Assembly: GCA_027574665.1 (NCBI GenBank)
Contig: CM050666.1
Coordinates: forward strand, 4,588,001 to 4,652,000
DNA from: Rhynochetos jubatus
Taxonomy: Eukaryota > Chordata > Aves > Eurypygiformes > Rhynochetidae
DNA: 64,000 bases
Direction: 5' to 3'
Within the stretch, counting starts at the first letter, position 1, and each line of letters starts with the position of its first letter. A model generated the notes under the pieces. The model made no database searches, was not told the DNA's origin, and saw only the letters and a program-made list of their open reading frames with translations. This document shows, piece by piece, positions 36,001-48,000 of this stretch. The position numbers and the translations under genes were made by a program.

Positions 36001-39000
36001 GACCTCTGTTTTCTTTATATCCTCAACCTTTTGTGCAGTGACTCGTTAAACCTTGTAGTGCATCCCGGAAAAGGGGTGAATCTGTGTAGGATAGAGCGTA
36101 CGTAATTTTTTTTCTGCTCCCAGGGTGAGAATCTTTTGCTTACTGACCTGGGCTGTGGTCCCTGCTCCGCTGCTGTCTTGCAGAGGGAATTTGGGGGAAT
36201 TGGCGAGCAGTTCTGCCCATCAGTTTTTCCCGTGTGCAAAATAAGGGTGATGGCTCACATCCGCAGGGCGTGGCGAAGCACTGGGTGGTTTGTCTGTGTG
36301 GATCTGTCTATGCAGAAGGCAGGTGCTTTCCTCTGGTCAGGGCCATGGCCTTTCTTTCCAAAGGGATTGAGTTGAGGAATTGCTTAGCCCTTTGAACCAG
36401 CAGTGAAAGCTGCCTTGCAAGCAGCCACAGGCAGTGATTTTCCTTTCTCCTTGGGTGCAGGGGAAAAGGCACATTTCCCCATACGTGGCGGGTTCTCCCT
36501 CTTTTGTTAGCGTGTGATGTTCTCCTGGCTGGGCCGCAGGGAAGGGCAGTGGTCCCTGGCTGGCTGTGTTCTTGCAGGCTGTAAGGTGGTGAGGAACAAG
36601 CTGTGTGTCACAGCACCGTTGCGGGGTGAGTTGTGGGGCTTTACCTGGATACAAACCATGACTTGGCGCTTGGACGTGCATTGCTGGAAGCGTGATGGTA
36701 GGCACCATCTGAAGGTCCTTGTAGAAGAGCAGAAGGTTTTTCCTGCTTGTGCTGTGCAGCCTGGGTGATTTTGCTTCAGTGCTGCCCAGAGAGGCCCTGC
36801 CGAAACAGGGTGAAAAACCTGGACCTCCAGTTACTGCGCTGAGTTTTCTCAGCGTGTGGGACACGCACCACTGCGTGGCTGCAGACCTGACCTTCGTAAA
36901 GCCGGAGCGAACAAAGCCAAGGGGGTCTATTTGCCTTCGAGGGCCCTGGGTTAAGTTCAAGGAGCTGGGAGGCTTATGTATATCACAAGTGGAGGCTGCT
37001 GGGGTTTTTTTGGTGTGGTTTTTTTCCTCCTGTCTTGTCTGGCACCTTAATGCTGTGGAGAGGAGGGGGAGAGGAGCAGTCTGATTAATATTGCAAGGAA
37101 CATGCAGGTTCTAGCCGTGTGCGCTGTTGACAGCATTCTCAGAGTGATGCGTGAACATCCGTTTCATTTACCTAGGATACTGGGAGATGTGCTTTTTATC
37201 CTCAGAACAAAAGCCAGCGGCTTGGGGGGGACCCACAATCCTCCCTCCACCCCTGCCATCCCTCCTTCCCTTCAGAGTGGCTAAAACCGAGCACGACGGA
37301 GCGCTACTAAACACTTCATCCTCCTAGATTGCTTTTTTTGGTGGGTTTAAATCAGATGCCTTTGCTCTGGAGCTTTTAGCTCTTTCTGCATTTAGGTACC
37401 TGTCTTATTTGTATTGCGTTATTTATTTATTTGAAATTGCCAGCGATTGCTTGGCAGTGCAGGCGTCACAGGTGGAGGGGCTGCAGGGGGCACTCTTAGC
37501 CTGCCCAGTGAAGGCTGGCTGGGGACCACCGTGCTGGGGACCGCCAGCTTGGGGACCACCAGGCCACCCTGCCAGGCATTGCTGTGCAGGGTAGCAGCCC
37601 CAAGCCCACGGAGGTGGGAGACTTTGCAAGGCAAGCATGTCTTCTATTGTTTCACATGCTCAAAAGCCACTTTCCAGCCCTGCAGCTGATGTTGTTTCCA
37701 GACCTGCTTCCTTCTGTGCTTGGTTTTTATTCTTAGTTGCCTGGGCAGGAGAAAAATAAATACATATACACACACACACAACATATATATACACGTATAT
37801 GTGAATATGTATATTACCCCAGACAAATAGCTATTCTCCAAATACATGTATGTATAGCCCCAAACAAATACTTTCATGTTTTGAGCTTTATCAGGGAGCT
37901 GTGTCTTCCTTTTTAGATGGACCCGCAGTAGGCATTGATGACACTGGAATGGCGAAACAAGAGAGTTGGGTGTTTTGAATGGTGGATTTTGAAAGCTGCT
38001 GTACCTGTGCTGCTCAGAAATCCTGCCCTGGTTGTCTTCGTGCTCTGTAATATCATTGTTTATGGATCCGTCACTTTAAATGCTTAGACTTGCCCCGCAC
38101 CATCTCATATTCCAGCATTCCAAGGTAGCCCGCGGCTGTTTGGTGTGTGCCTGTCCCCAGCTTCTTCCAGTGCACACCACGGGGAAAGGCTCCGTGCCAC
38201 CGGCCGGGCTGGACCTCGCTGTGGTTCGGAAGTGGTTGGTGGCATGCGTGCTTCCCATCGCATGACCCCACGCATCCAGCACCAGCAGGTTTGGGGAGCC
38301 ACGTTCCCCAAGAGTTTCCTCCTGCCTTTTCCCGGCGCAGAGGTGGATCCCTGGGAGGAAGGAGGCTAGGCAGTCCCTTGGGAATGGTCTGTGAGTGAGG
38401 GGCTCTAAAACTCAGATTGAGTTTTCCTCAAGCTCATAGTTTGCATTTTAATTTTGGGGTTGGGGGATATCGAGTTGTGATTCTTGGGCTGGGGAAAGGT
38501 GGTGCTGAATTTTCTGTGTACGGGAGTCCCGAACGCTCTGGTTAACAGCGCGAGTCCTCCGCCTGCAAAACAGATGTCTCGGAGCAGGGCTCCGTGAGCC
38601 TTAGGTGCTGCCCACCTTCCACACCAGGCCCGACGGCTTTGCTGGGGTGTGCGCGCTGGTTCGGAGCGTGTCCTGCCATCTTCTGCCGGAGGTGTTGGCC
38701 TCTCTCCTTTTGTATTTTTTGAGACCTGGTAGGTGTTATTTTCTTCAGAAGGAGAAATGCTTTTCAATTATAGGGGCTGCTTTTGGGCTAGGTGTGAAGA
38801 TTTAGCTTTTGTGGGTGTGTTGGGTCTCCCCCCCCCCCCCCCCCCCCCCCATTTCTGTTCTTTATTAGATTCTACTCTTATCTTTACTACCTGGAAAAAT
38901 AACAAAAGACAAATGGTCCTTAGTTCTTTCCAAAGAGCCAAAGGAGGAGAGACAAAGGGTTTGATATCCCATGAAGGCTGCTAATTTTTGCTACCAAATT

Positions 39001-42000
39001 GGGGGCCTTTTATGGCAAGACTTTTTTTCAAAAGGAACTCTAGATGTGGCAAGCTGAATTGGAGATCTGTGAAAGGCCACATTTTCACAGATTGGAGCTC
39101 TGGCAATTTCTGAAAATTAGGCTCCTTTAAAATCTATCACATTAGGTCCATGCAGCCTTCATTGGAAGTTCCAATTAACTATTTGTTTCATAGCATCCTT
39201 TTCCATCCTCCTTCCCCGTATCCGCACTAACTTTCAAGGATATTAAAAATAAGGCTGTTTTGCAGTCAGCATATAACATTTCAAAGAGGTGTCTGTTTTA
39301 TTTTCCCCAAAGGGGGAACAATTAGAGTTAGAAAAAGACTTTTTACCCAATCAACTGCAACCTGAACGATAGATACTGTTGAGAATCTGCCCAGTTTGAT
39401 GTAACCAAAGGATGCAGTTGTTAGAGTTGCATCTCAAGTAGCATGTTCCTCTTTTCTCTGCGTAATATATGAGAATTTATCATTGATCTGTGTCTATAAA
39501 TCCTCCTAAAATCACAATGACCCTCACTTCCAGCCCTCCTCTGCCAATTAGTCCCGGCGGACCCTAACCCTCAAAATTCAGAGCGAGATCAGGTGGCGGA
39601 GCTGTGAGCATGGAAGGTGTTTTATTGTCCGTCTGGCCATCCCTCGCCTTTCACCTGTAGGAACTGAATTCAAACACATTGTGTAAAGCTGTAAAATCAT
39701 AAAATTATTATCAGCTGAGAGGCTGGACTTCAGTTTGACTAAAGAAGCAGCTAGCCGAAAAAGCAATTGAAAGGTGTGCCAGAGCACAGAGCGGGTTATC
39801 GGCTGCGTTGATCTCCATGTTCTGACTTTCCTATAAAGAAAGTGAAGCTGTTTCTTGCCAAGACCTTCGGGGGTGGGTGTCTCTTTTAATTTTAACTCCT
39901 TTGACTATTTTCTCTGTCTCTTGACAAAGACATGGCATTTATTGCATCTGGCAAAACAAGTGCCTGGGACTGATTAGGAGAAAACAGATCTATTCCCTCT
40001 GATAGAGGGTAAAAGTGAAGACAGCCAGTGGGACAAGACTTTGGAGTCATGTCTCTGCTAGAAGAAAAATCTCTGAAGAAAGATACAGTGGATAAACTGG
40101 CAGAGATTTTTTTTTTTGAAGGCAGTCTTTATGAAGTTAATTTTATAAGATGATGCCTTTCACTTCTTCTGACCTATTATAATAAAGTGTAGTTATCAGA
40201 ATGGGCTTTTCATTTCCCATTATAAAGGACACAGTGGTATAATGAATCCGTCTGCCAGACATGCTTGCTGTTCACACCTTTCTCCCAGTAATGGAGCCTA
40301 CATGACTGGAGACAATTTCTCTTTCCCAGAGTAACACTGCCCTGTTGAAGCCGTGGAAATGTTTGCTACCGCAGGGTAGAGGAGGAAAAAAATTTAGTCC
40401 CTTCATAAAGTGAGTGTGTTAAGCAAGTTCTGGGCAGTATTAATTAGCATACTCAGTGCAAACAGCCCTAGGATGCACAGTGCTGTAAGCATCTCCTGCT
40501 GAACACTCTAACGTCAGATTACTGTCCAAGTGACGCTTTTGCTTTTAAAACCCTTGATGTGCTAGAAATTTTTCGAAATCTATTGCTGCTTCCTTTTGGC
40601 TGCTTAAAATTGTTCTCGGCTGACTGTCCCCCTGCAGTTAAGTGGCCCGTGAAAGTGGGGGGAGCTGCAGAAGTCGCAGCGAGCACCTTTCAGTGTGTAA
40701 GGCTTTGCTGGGGTAGGATAGGGGCTGCACAATTGCAGCTGGGGGTTGGATATTGGTGAGATCCAGTCTGGAGATGATGGGACAGGCCCAGTGATTCCCA
40801 GTAAGCACGGGTGCACTGTTCTGCCTGCTCCTTCTGCCCTCCGACCACATCAGCAGATCTGCCCTAGGTGAGACATCTCCTCCTGGCCAAATCACCTGCT
40901 TAGCCCCTTGATATCTGCCAGAGTGATGTCCCCCAGGGCATTCTGAGCCCCCCTGGGAAAAGCCAAAGTCATAGAATCATAGAATGCTTAGAGTTGGAAT
41001 GGACCTTAAAGATCATCTAGTTCCAACCCCCAAGTGTGGCTCTTTCTCCGCTGTTCACCAGCTGGAAACTCGCCCCAGCACCCTATGGAGTCTGGGTAAG
41101 GCTGTGTGCATCACAAACACGACTGTCATTCGTAGGACTGTACAACTTCCCGTTTATTATTCTCTGAGCCCTTTAAAACCGCAGATAAAACACGCTTGGG
41201 GTGTTATTTGAGGGGCAAGGGGAGACAGGGCAGAGTTGCTAGGAACGGAGGCGTTGGGCAAGCTGGGCTGCAGTACTGTTGGAAGGACGTGGAGCAGATC
41301 ATCAGCCTTTCCTCGCGGTAGCAACCAGTGCTGGGTTCACGCCCTGTTTGGCTGGGGTATGCTCGTGAGCAGATTAAGCTGCATTTATCAGTTGTTTTGC
41401 CAAGGCGGTCCAACTGTCAGTCTGCAGCTAGACCCAGTCTGAAGGACTCAGGGAAGCGGCGGGGTAGGTGTTTGGGTGAGGAGCAAAGCCCACCAGCTAA
41501 ATGTTCATCTTCCTACCCGTGTGTAGTTGCTGGTTTAAAGTTGCTAGTTTGTGCTCCCTTATCGGTGAATACAGAGATGTTCCCCAGAGCAACGCATCAC
41601 CCCATCTCCCTAGGAGGCTGCTTCTGCCAGGTGAAGAGCCTCTAGGTCTTCCGCAGGCTGGGGCCCAGCAAACTCCCTTGTTGCTCCATGTGGAGTCAGA
41701 TAAACAAAGTCCTGTCCGGAGCAGTCTGCAGATGAGAGGAGAAAGATTGGTCCAGTCTGGCTACCTTGCTCAAGTCTTTGCTCCTGTTCCTCAGGTATTG
41801 ATCCCTCACTTAATGACTTCATGGGTTGGGGCTCAGGTGCCTTGGAGAAAGGATGCAACCCTTGAAGAATTGGGATAATAAGTATATTAAAACAAATATT
41901 CAGATGCTTCAGCTTTAGGAGCAAGGATTGGAACATGTCTCGTTACACATCTGAGCACTGACAGGGAGTAATGATGCCTTGGAGTTTGGTTTGGCGTTGA

Positions 42001-45000
42001 GTGGGGTCGCCATGTCGTGTTCCTCAGGGAATAAATGGGTGGTTTGAAGAAGTGACCCGTTGTTCTACGACATCTCCAGAGCCATTCCCAGGCTCCCAGT
42101 CCGGGCTGCTGAGTGCCCTGAGGTTACAGGCGCTGGATGGTTTGGGGGTTTGCATCCCAGCACACACATAGGTGTGTGCATATGCTCTGGTGTCTTCAGC
42201 GTGTGGGTGGATTCCTGTGCTAACTATCCCTATCTCTAGGGTTAGAGACTATTCCTTTTTTAAAGGTGGTTTCCCAAAACCGTGGTCCAAACCCCTGCCT
42301 GGAGCGCTGTAGGGCTGTACGCATCAGAAGGAGCACCCGTGAGCTGGTTGAAGGCCACATCCTCAGGAGATGTAAATGCAAGTAGCATCCGATGATGCCA
42401 GCGGATGATGCACTGCTTTGCGTTAACGCGGGATTCCAGCTCCCTAACTAGGATGCGCGGTCTGTGCGTGGGGTGGGGGAGCGTGTCTGGTGCATGGTGC
42501 TGCCAGCGGCTGCTTTCCACCCCCCCGGTGACCTCAGCACAGCTCTGCCCCTCTGGCACGCCTGCTCTGTGCACCCCATCTGCCCGTGTAATCCGAAGGC
42601 GCTCGCAGAAGCCGTGTTGCTGTCGGGCCTGTTTCCCTTGGCACGGTTGGGAAGCGGTTGGGTTGATTGCTCCCTCCTTCCTGGCTGAGGAGCTCTGCCC
42701 CACTGGTGGATTTTCGGTTGGCAAGGAGAAGGTGGGCTTCCGTTCCTGTTACATTCCGGTGTCCATGGCAGTGTCTGCTCCCTGCCACCTTCCAGCAGAT
42801 GCAGGGCTATCTTTGCAGCAGCTCTGAGCTGCAGTGCCATCGTGTTGTGGTCCTCCCAAGACCCCGACGTAGGACCTGTCTCTCCTCCCGCCCTTAGTCC
42901 TCTTACCATCCCGTTTCCTTGCTGGGGGCTATTGGAAGGTATAAGTCTTGCCTTTTAGGCTGGACCACCAGACCACCCCATGCCATCTTCTCTTCCGATG
43001 GTTTTGGATCATGCACAGCCTGCCCCAGGTGCATGCTTACAGCGTGGCTCTGCACCGGGGATTTACTAATCCGTGCGTGCTCCAGCGTCCAAATTGGAGG
43101 CGCCCAGGTGCGGTGCGGAGGGTGCAGGTGCTTTTCTGGGCAGCACCTTGCGGATCCGTGCACCAAGCCTCATGAGCTGAGAGCTCCGGATGAGAACACA
43201 GGGATCTGCTGAGCTGGTTTATTCCTCTTAATAGCTCAAAAAGCATAAATTAAACTTTTTTTTTTTTTTTTGGTCCTTCTTCAAGCCTTTTCTTTATGTG
43301 CTGGAGACCCAAACGCAGCAACGTAGGGCTGATATTCACAGACCAGGAATGTAACTGGCCACTTTAATTTGACTATCCAAAACGAGCCATGGGGGGGGGG
43401 GGAGTGAAATAGGTTTTCAGTGCTGTTTTTCAGTTTGAATCATAAAGGTGTTTAACATAGATAAGGAAATGTTTAACTCCCTGTTATCTTGACAGGGTTG
43501 CTTTAAAAGGTGGATCTTCCCAAGAGCAGAAGGAAGATTTTTCAGCACATCTTTTTCCCTGTCTTGAATATTCATTGCAACACTTGATTTTGGGGTTTTT
43601 TTTAAATGTTTTTTTTTCCCCTCTTCTGCGCTCCATGAACTCCATACCCCCAGGTCCCCTGTTCTGCTCACCTGAAACCTCCGCCGCGGAGTTTTCGGCT
43701 GCCTGCTTTTGCGCAGTCCAGTTGTCCGATGCAAATGAAGGGAGTTTCTAGGCTGCTTCTTTCCGACTCCTGCCGAAGCATCTCTCGCCAGGGCACCAAG
43801 CCCAACCTCCCGATGGAACTTAATTAGTTTTTCGCACAGACTCTGTTGCTCATCAGTGCGGAGGGGCTCGGGGAGGTGGAGAGGGATGGGGAAGGGGCTG
43901 CTTTCTAAATGTCTTATTCCAAGGTAACTCTGGGGTTTTGCTTTGGGGCTTTTGCCGTTTTTCTGTGCCAAGTGGCACTGGCACGCGTGTGCGCAGGCTC
44001 TGTCTCCTCTATAGGAAGCAAGAAACAAAGCCCATAGGTGCTGCTGTCCCCTGTAAATCACCCACTCGGTGCTGTTAGTATTGTAAGGTCTTTTGTCTGA
44101 AGTGTTAAGAAAAGTGTGCGTCTGTATAAAAAGAAGGAAAAGCACGTTTGGGTGTTTTTTCCTTGTGTTGTACCCGGTTCTTGTTTGTTTTTAGAACTGT
44201 CCCTTGTCTGCCAAGGCTACTTTGGGGGCTGGCAGCCGGGGGTTGCCGAATCCACAATGTTGAAATGACACTGGACTAACTCTGGAGCCTGTGTCTTAGC
44301 CTTGGAGTCCAGGAGCAGTGCAGATGGTTATTCTCTCGATCTGAAACTTCTTCCCTCTGTCACCTTTCCTAACTAGAGTTCCTGCCCGGTGACGCTGATC
44401 CATCCACCTTCCTGTCGTGTGCTTGTGTCAATGTGTGGGTATTTTTTAGTCTCACTTCACAAGAAGGTCCTGAGCAAGCCTCTAATGAATCACAGCTTTC
44501 TCCTCAGGATGACACCATGTCCTTTATTTGCATCTCTGTTTGCATTATTAGTTTCTTAACCTCAAGCCTGCTCCAGCCTTTCCACCGCTTCCAATCCAGT
44601 GGATTTTAAGCCTTAGGATATGGTTGCAATTAAGGAGCTTTGGTTGCACAGCCCCTTGCCTCCCCCGGGCCAGCCCCCCTGCCGACGGCGCTTGAACCCT
44701 GTTGGCTTCTGCAGCTGGTGGCACCCTGAGCTGTTCTGTCTGTGCTTCTGCCCGCATGCTCCTTTTCCCAAAGAAACCCAGCTAAGGTGGATGGGGCTGA
44801 CCATCTGTCACCTTGCCTCCCTTTCTTCCTCCCCCAGCAGTATCCTGACCACTTCCAGGCATCTGGCAGAGGAGAGGAGATCTTAAATCTGGGAGCTTGA
44901 TACAAATAAGTATAGGAGGAAGCTCCCGAGGCGTGTCTTCCCAAGGAGGTGGTGTTATGGGATTGACCCTTATTACACATCCAGGAGTTCACGTAAGAAG

Positions 45001-48000
45001 CCCTTGCAGATGGGACCTTTTTTCTGATAGATACTAGGAAAACCAACCCTGAGAAAGCCACCTCCTTTGTTCTGCTTCCCACAGACCCACTTGTTAGTGG
45101 AGGGACTGCCCATCAATGTCTGGACATGTTGAGCTGTTTCTGGGTGTCCTTCTGGGGCTTGCCCAGGGAGGTTTGGAGGTCAGGCTTGGTCCCCTTCCAG
45201 CCCCACATGTTCTTTGACATCTCTTTGTGGAGCCTTGCTTGAAAAAGCAACAGTGATGACTTTTCCAAGCCCAGGAGTGCTGATCTGGGCACCTTTGCAG
45301 GCTGGGCCTGGCCACAAGCATCACCGTCAGGATTTGTGCCTAAACTTGCCCTGGGAATTCAGTCATCCTGTGGGCTGTGTCACCCCTCTTTGGTTCTCTT
45401 TAACCTAGGTCTTACTGTTCCCACCCTCGATCCTGCTGCCATGCTGGCAGCTGAAGGGTTAAAAGAGTTCAGGGGGCGAGGGGGTGGAGATGAGGTGTTT
45501 CAGATGCTCATTACTCACTGCCAGCTTCCCCCAAAATCATATTAATTTCACGCTGTCACGCAGGACTGCGCTGTCTCTCTCGTCAGCATCCAGGAGGGTG
45601 ACGGGGATGGGGGGAGTGCGGGTCCCCCCCTCCACGCCACGGCTGCCGTTTGGGAAGCTTATTGGTAGCCTTTTCCCTCGCTGCAGAGCCGACCCAGCTG
45701 CGCTGGGAGCGGGCTGGGGGCTGCTCACCTCGTTGGGGGACCTGGGGAAGGGGGGTGCTTCGCCATGCACTGCCTCCCGATGATCATTTTCCACCCCGTT
45801 GCTTGTGCAAAACCCCCATGAAATTAGGTCTGCTGCAGCGAGGGAGTCTCAGGGAGGGGAAGGAGAGGGGGGAGCTGCCAACCTGCCCTGTCCTACCTGT
45901 GGGTGACGAGGATGCTGCTTAAAAGTTGATCTTGAACCAGTTTGCCTCCCTTGCCTTTTTTAATGCGAGTGAGCGCAGCCTGGCTCTGCCTGCAGAGATC
46001 GCTTCCCCGCCTGCCAGTGCCTCCTCTCATTTCTCCCCCTTCTCGGCTGTTTGCTCGCTGCGTCTGCCAGAGCTGTCACCTCTGCAGGGACTTCTCGCTG
46101 CCACACGATGTAGGGCTGGGACTCTGACAGCTCCCACGCAGGCTCAGCGCTCCTGAGCCCATCCCGGTTGGCAGCTCGCTCCCTGTTCTCAGGCAGCAGG
46201 GATTCTGCGCCTTCCCCAGCGATTTTTGTTATTCTCATCCCTAGAAGGTGTCTCAGCTTTTCTCCACATGTGCTTTTATATTTTGTTGTGTGTTAGGGCC
46301 AGAAGGATCATCTCCTGCCCTTTTCTCTCATCCCTGTGCCCACTCTTTTTGCAGCACGCGGCAGATTGCGGTGGCAGCAGCTTGGGTCTCCCTGTTCTCA
46401 GCACAGAGAAGGAACCGGCATGTTGGGAGGCACAGAGACCTGATGGCCCATCCTGTTTGAGACTGAAAAGCTTTAGAGTAAACCTTGGGAGGGGAGTTAC
46501 TTGCCTGTGCAGGAAGAGGAGTCCCATGAGCCCCAAGGCACCTGTGGCTCTCATGCCCATGGAGCCCTGGAACATTGGAAGTGGAGGATCAGCATGGCAA
46601 ATCCAGTGCCAGCAGCAGCACCAGCCTCTGAGACCCACAGCTGAGAGCTTTCTAGTGCTTATTAAACATTAGAGAGTCTATGAATCCAGCCATTACTACG
46701 TTTCTTTAATCAACTCTGCTCAGGCTTTCCTGGCTCTGATACCTTTCTGAGGTCCTCTCTTCCTCAAAAATGCCATCCTCTGGTGTGTGAGCCAAAAGCA
46801 GGCTCATCCTACACAGACACATCCCTTGAGGATGTTGGCATCTCCATGTGTTCCCCCACCTTTGCATTGTCCTTACAAGCAGGAAGGCAGGAAACCTAGA
46901 ATCATAGAATTCCAAAATGGTTTGGGTTGGAAGGGACCTTAAAGCCCATCCAGTCCCACCCCCCTGCCATGGGCAGGGACACCCTCCACTAGCCCAGGTT
47001 GCTCCAAGCCTCATCCAGCCTGGCCTTGGGCACTCCCAGGGATGGGGCACCCACAGCTTCTCTGGGCAACCTGTGCCAGGGCCTCCCCACCCTCTCCGGG
47101 AAGAATTTCTTCCTGATGTCCAATCTAAACCTCCCCACTTTCAATTTAAACCCGTTACCCCTTGTCCTGTCACTGCGGGCCCTTGAAAAAGTCACCCCCA
47201 GCTTCCTTGTAGGCCCCTTCAGGTACTGGAAGGCTACTGGAAGCTCTCGGAACCTCCTTTCACAAGGCTGAAGCACCGCACCGAGCAGCTGCCCGTCATC
47301 GTATGCGACCAGCCCACCGCAGTGATGCTTCTTTGCTTTGGCTTTTACCCTTTGGCACGTAGGGGATCTTCCACTTGAAGCGGAGGTGTTGTTTCTGGGA
47401 GGTCTGTGGGATGTTGTGGCTGTTCAGAGCCAGGCAGGCCATGGTGGGAGGTGGTTTCCTGAATCCTGTTGCTTGCTACCAGTGCAGGAGCCAGAGGAAA
47501 GCTCGTCACTTGGCAAGTGCCTCCATTTAAACAGAGCATCTCTTCCTGGGGAGTCATTGCCTGCTCCCATCTCATTTAATCCCTCAACTCCAATATGGGC
47601 ACTGCAGCCTGTGTACCTGTACCTATCTGTTTTGCCTCTAAAATTAGCATCTTTTGTTGAAAGCCTCTGGCCTGGAAGCGATGCAGCATAGAGAAATGAG
47701 GCCTGTTCTCTGCCTCCAGCTCCCTGCAAGCTGGTTGTCCCTGCCTGGGCAGCCAACGGCCAAAATCTGTTGGAAATGCCTCCCCTTGGGAAGAGCAAAC
47801 CCCAGCCCTTTTGGTCCCCAGTCAGCCCTTGCAGGTTATTTTTAGGTATGTCATTGCCTCTCTTTTCCTCCCAGCATCCGTGCTTGCATTCCAGCTCGTC
47901 AGGTCAGCCAGTGCAGGCATCGCCGGCAGATGAAAAGAAAGAGGTTTCTCTTCCTTCTCTGTAGCCCGTCGTTTCTGCCTTACACTCACCTTGGCAAGCC

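Larger units (their letters stand above)
35302..38827 (+). other. RBM19: RBM19 intron 21, first part
   Basis: Start of the 26.1-kb intron. No exon is seen on either strand. It holds a 15-bp tandem repeat (37520-37564) and a CA/TA-rich simple repeat (37757-37815). The 317-codon minus-strand frame at 34906-35859 is the antisense shadow of exon 21 and its flanks, not a gene. Confidence 0.65.
40621..46897 (+). other. RBM19: RBM19 intron 21, middle part
   Basis: No exon recognised. It contains a CR1 fragment (40969-41033), a T run (43256-43271), a G run (43391-43402) and an AT-richer stretch about 43230-43620. The 242-codon minus-strand frame at 43417-44145 resembles no protein I know and has no splice or promoter support. 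Confidence 0.6.

Noticed and set aside
43417..44145. 242-codon minus-strand frame in intron 21
   Set aside because: No known domain, no promoter, no homologous segment recognised. It is compatible with chance in 64 kb.
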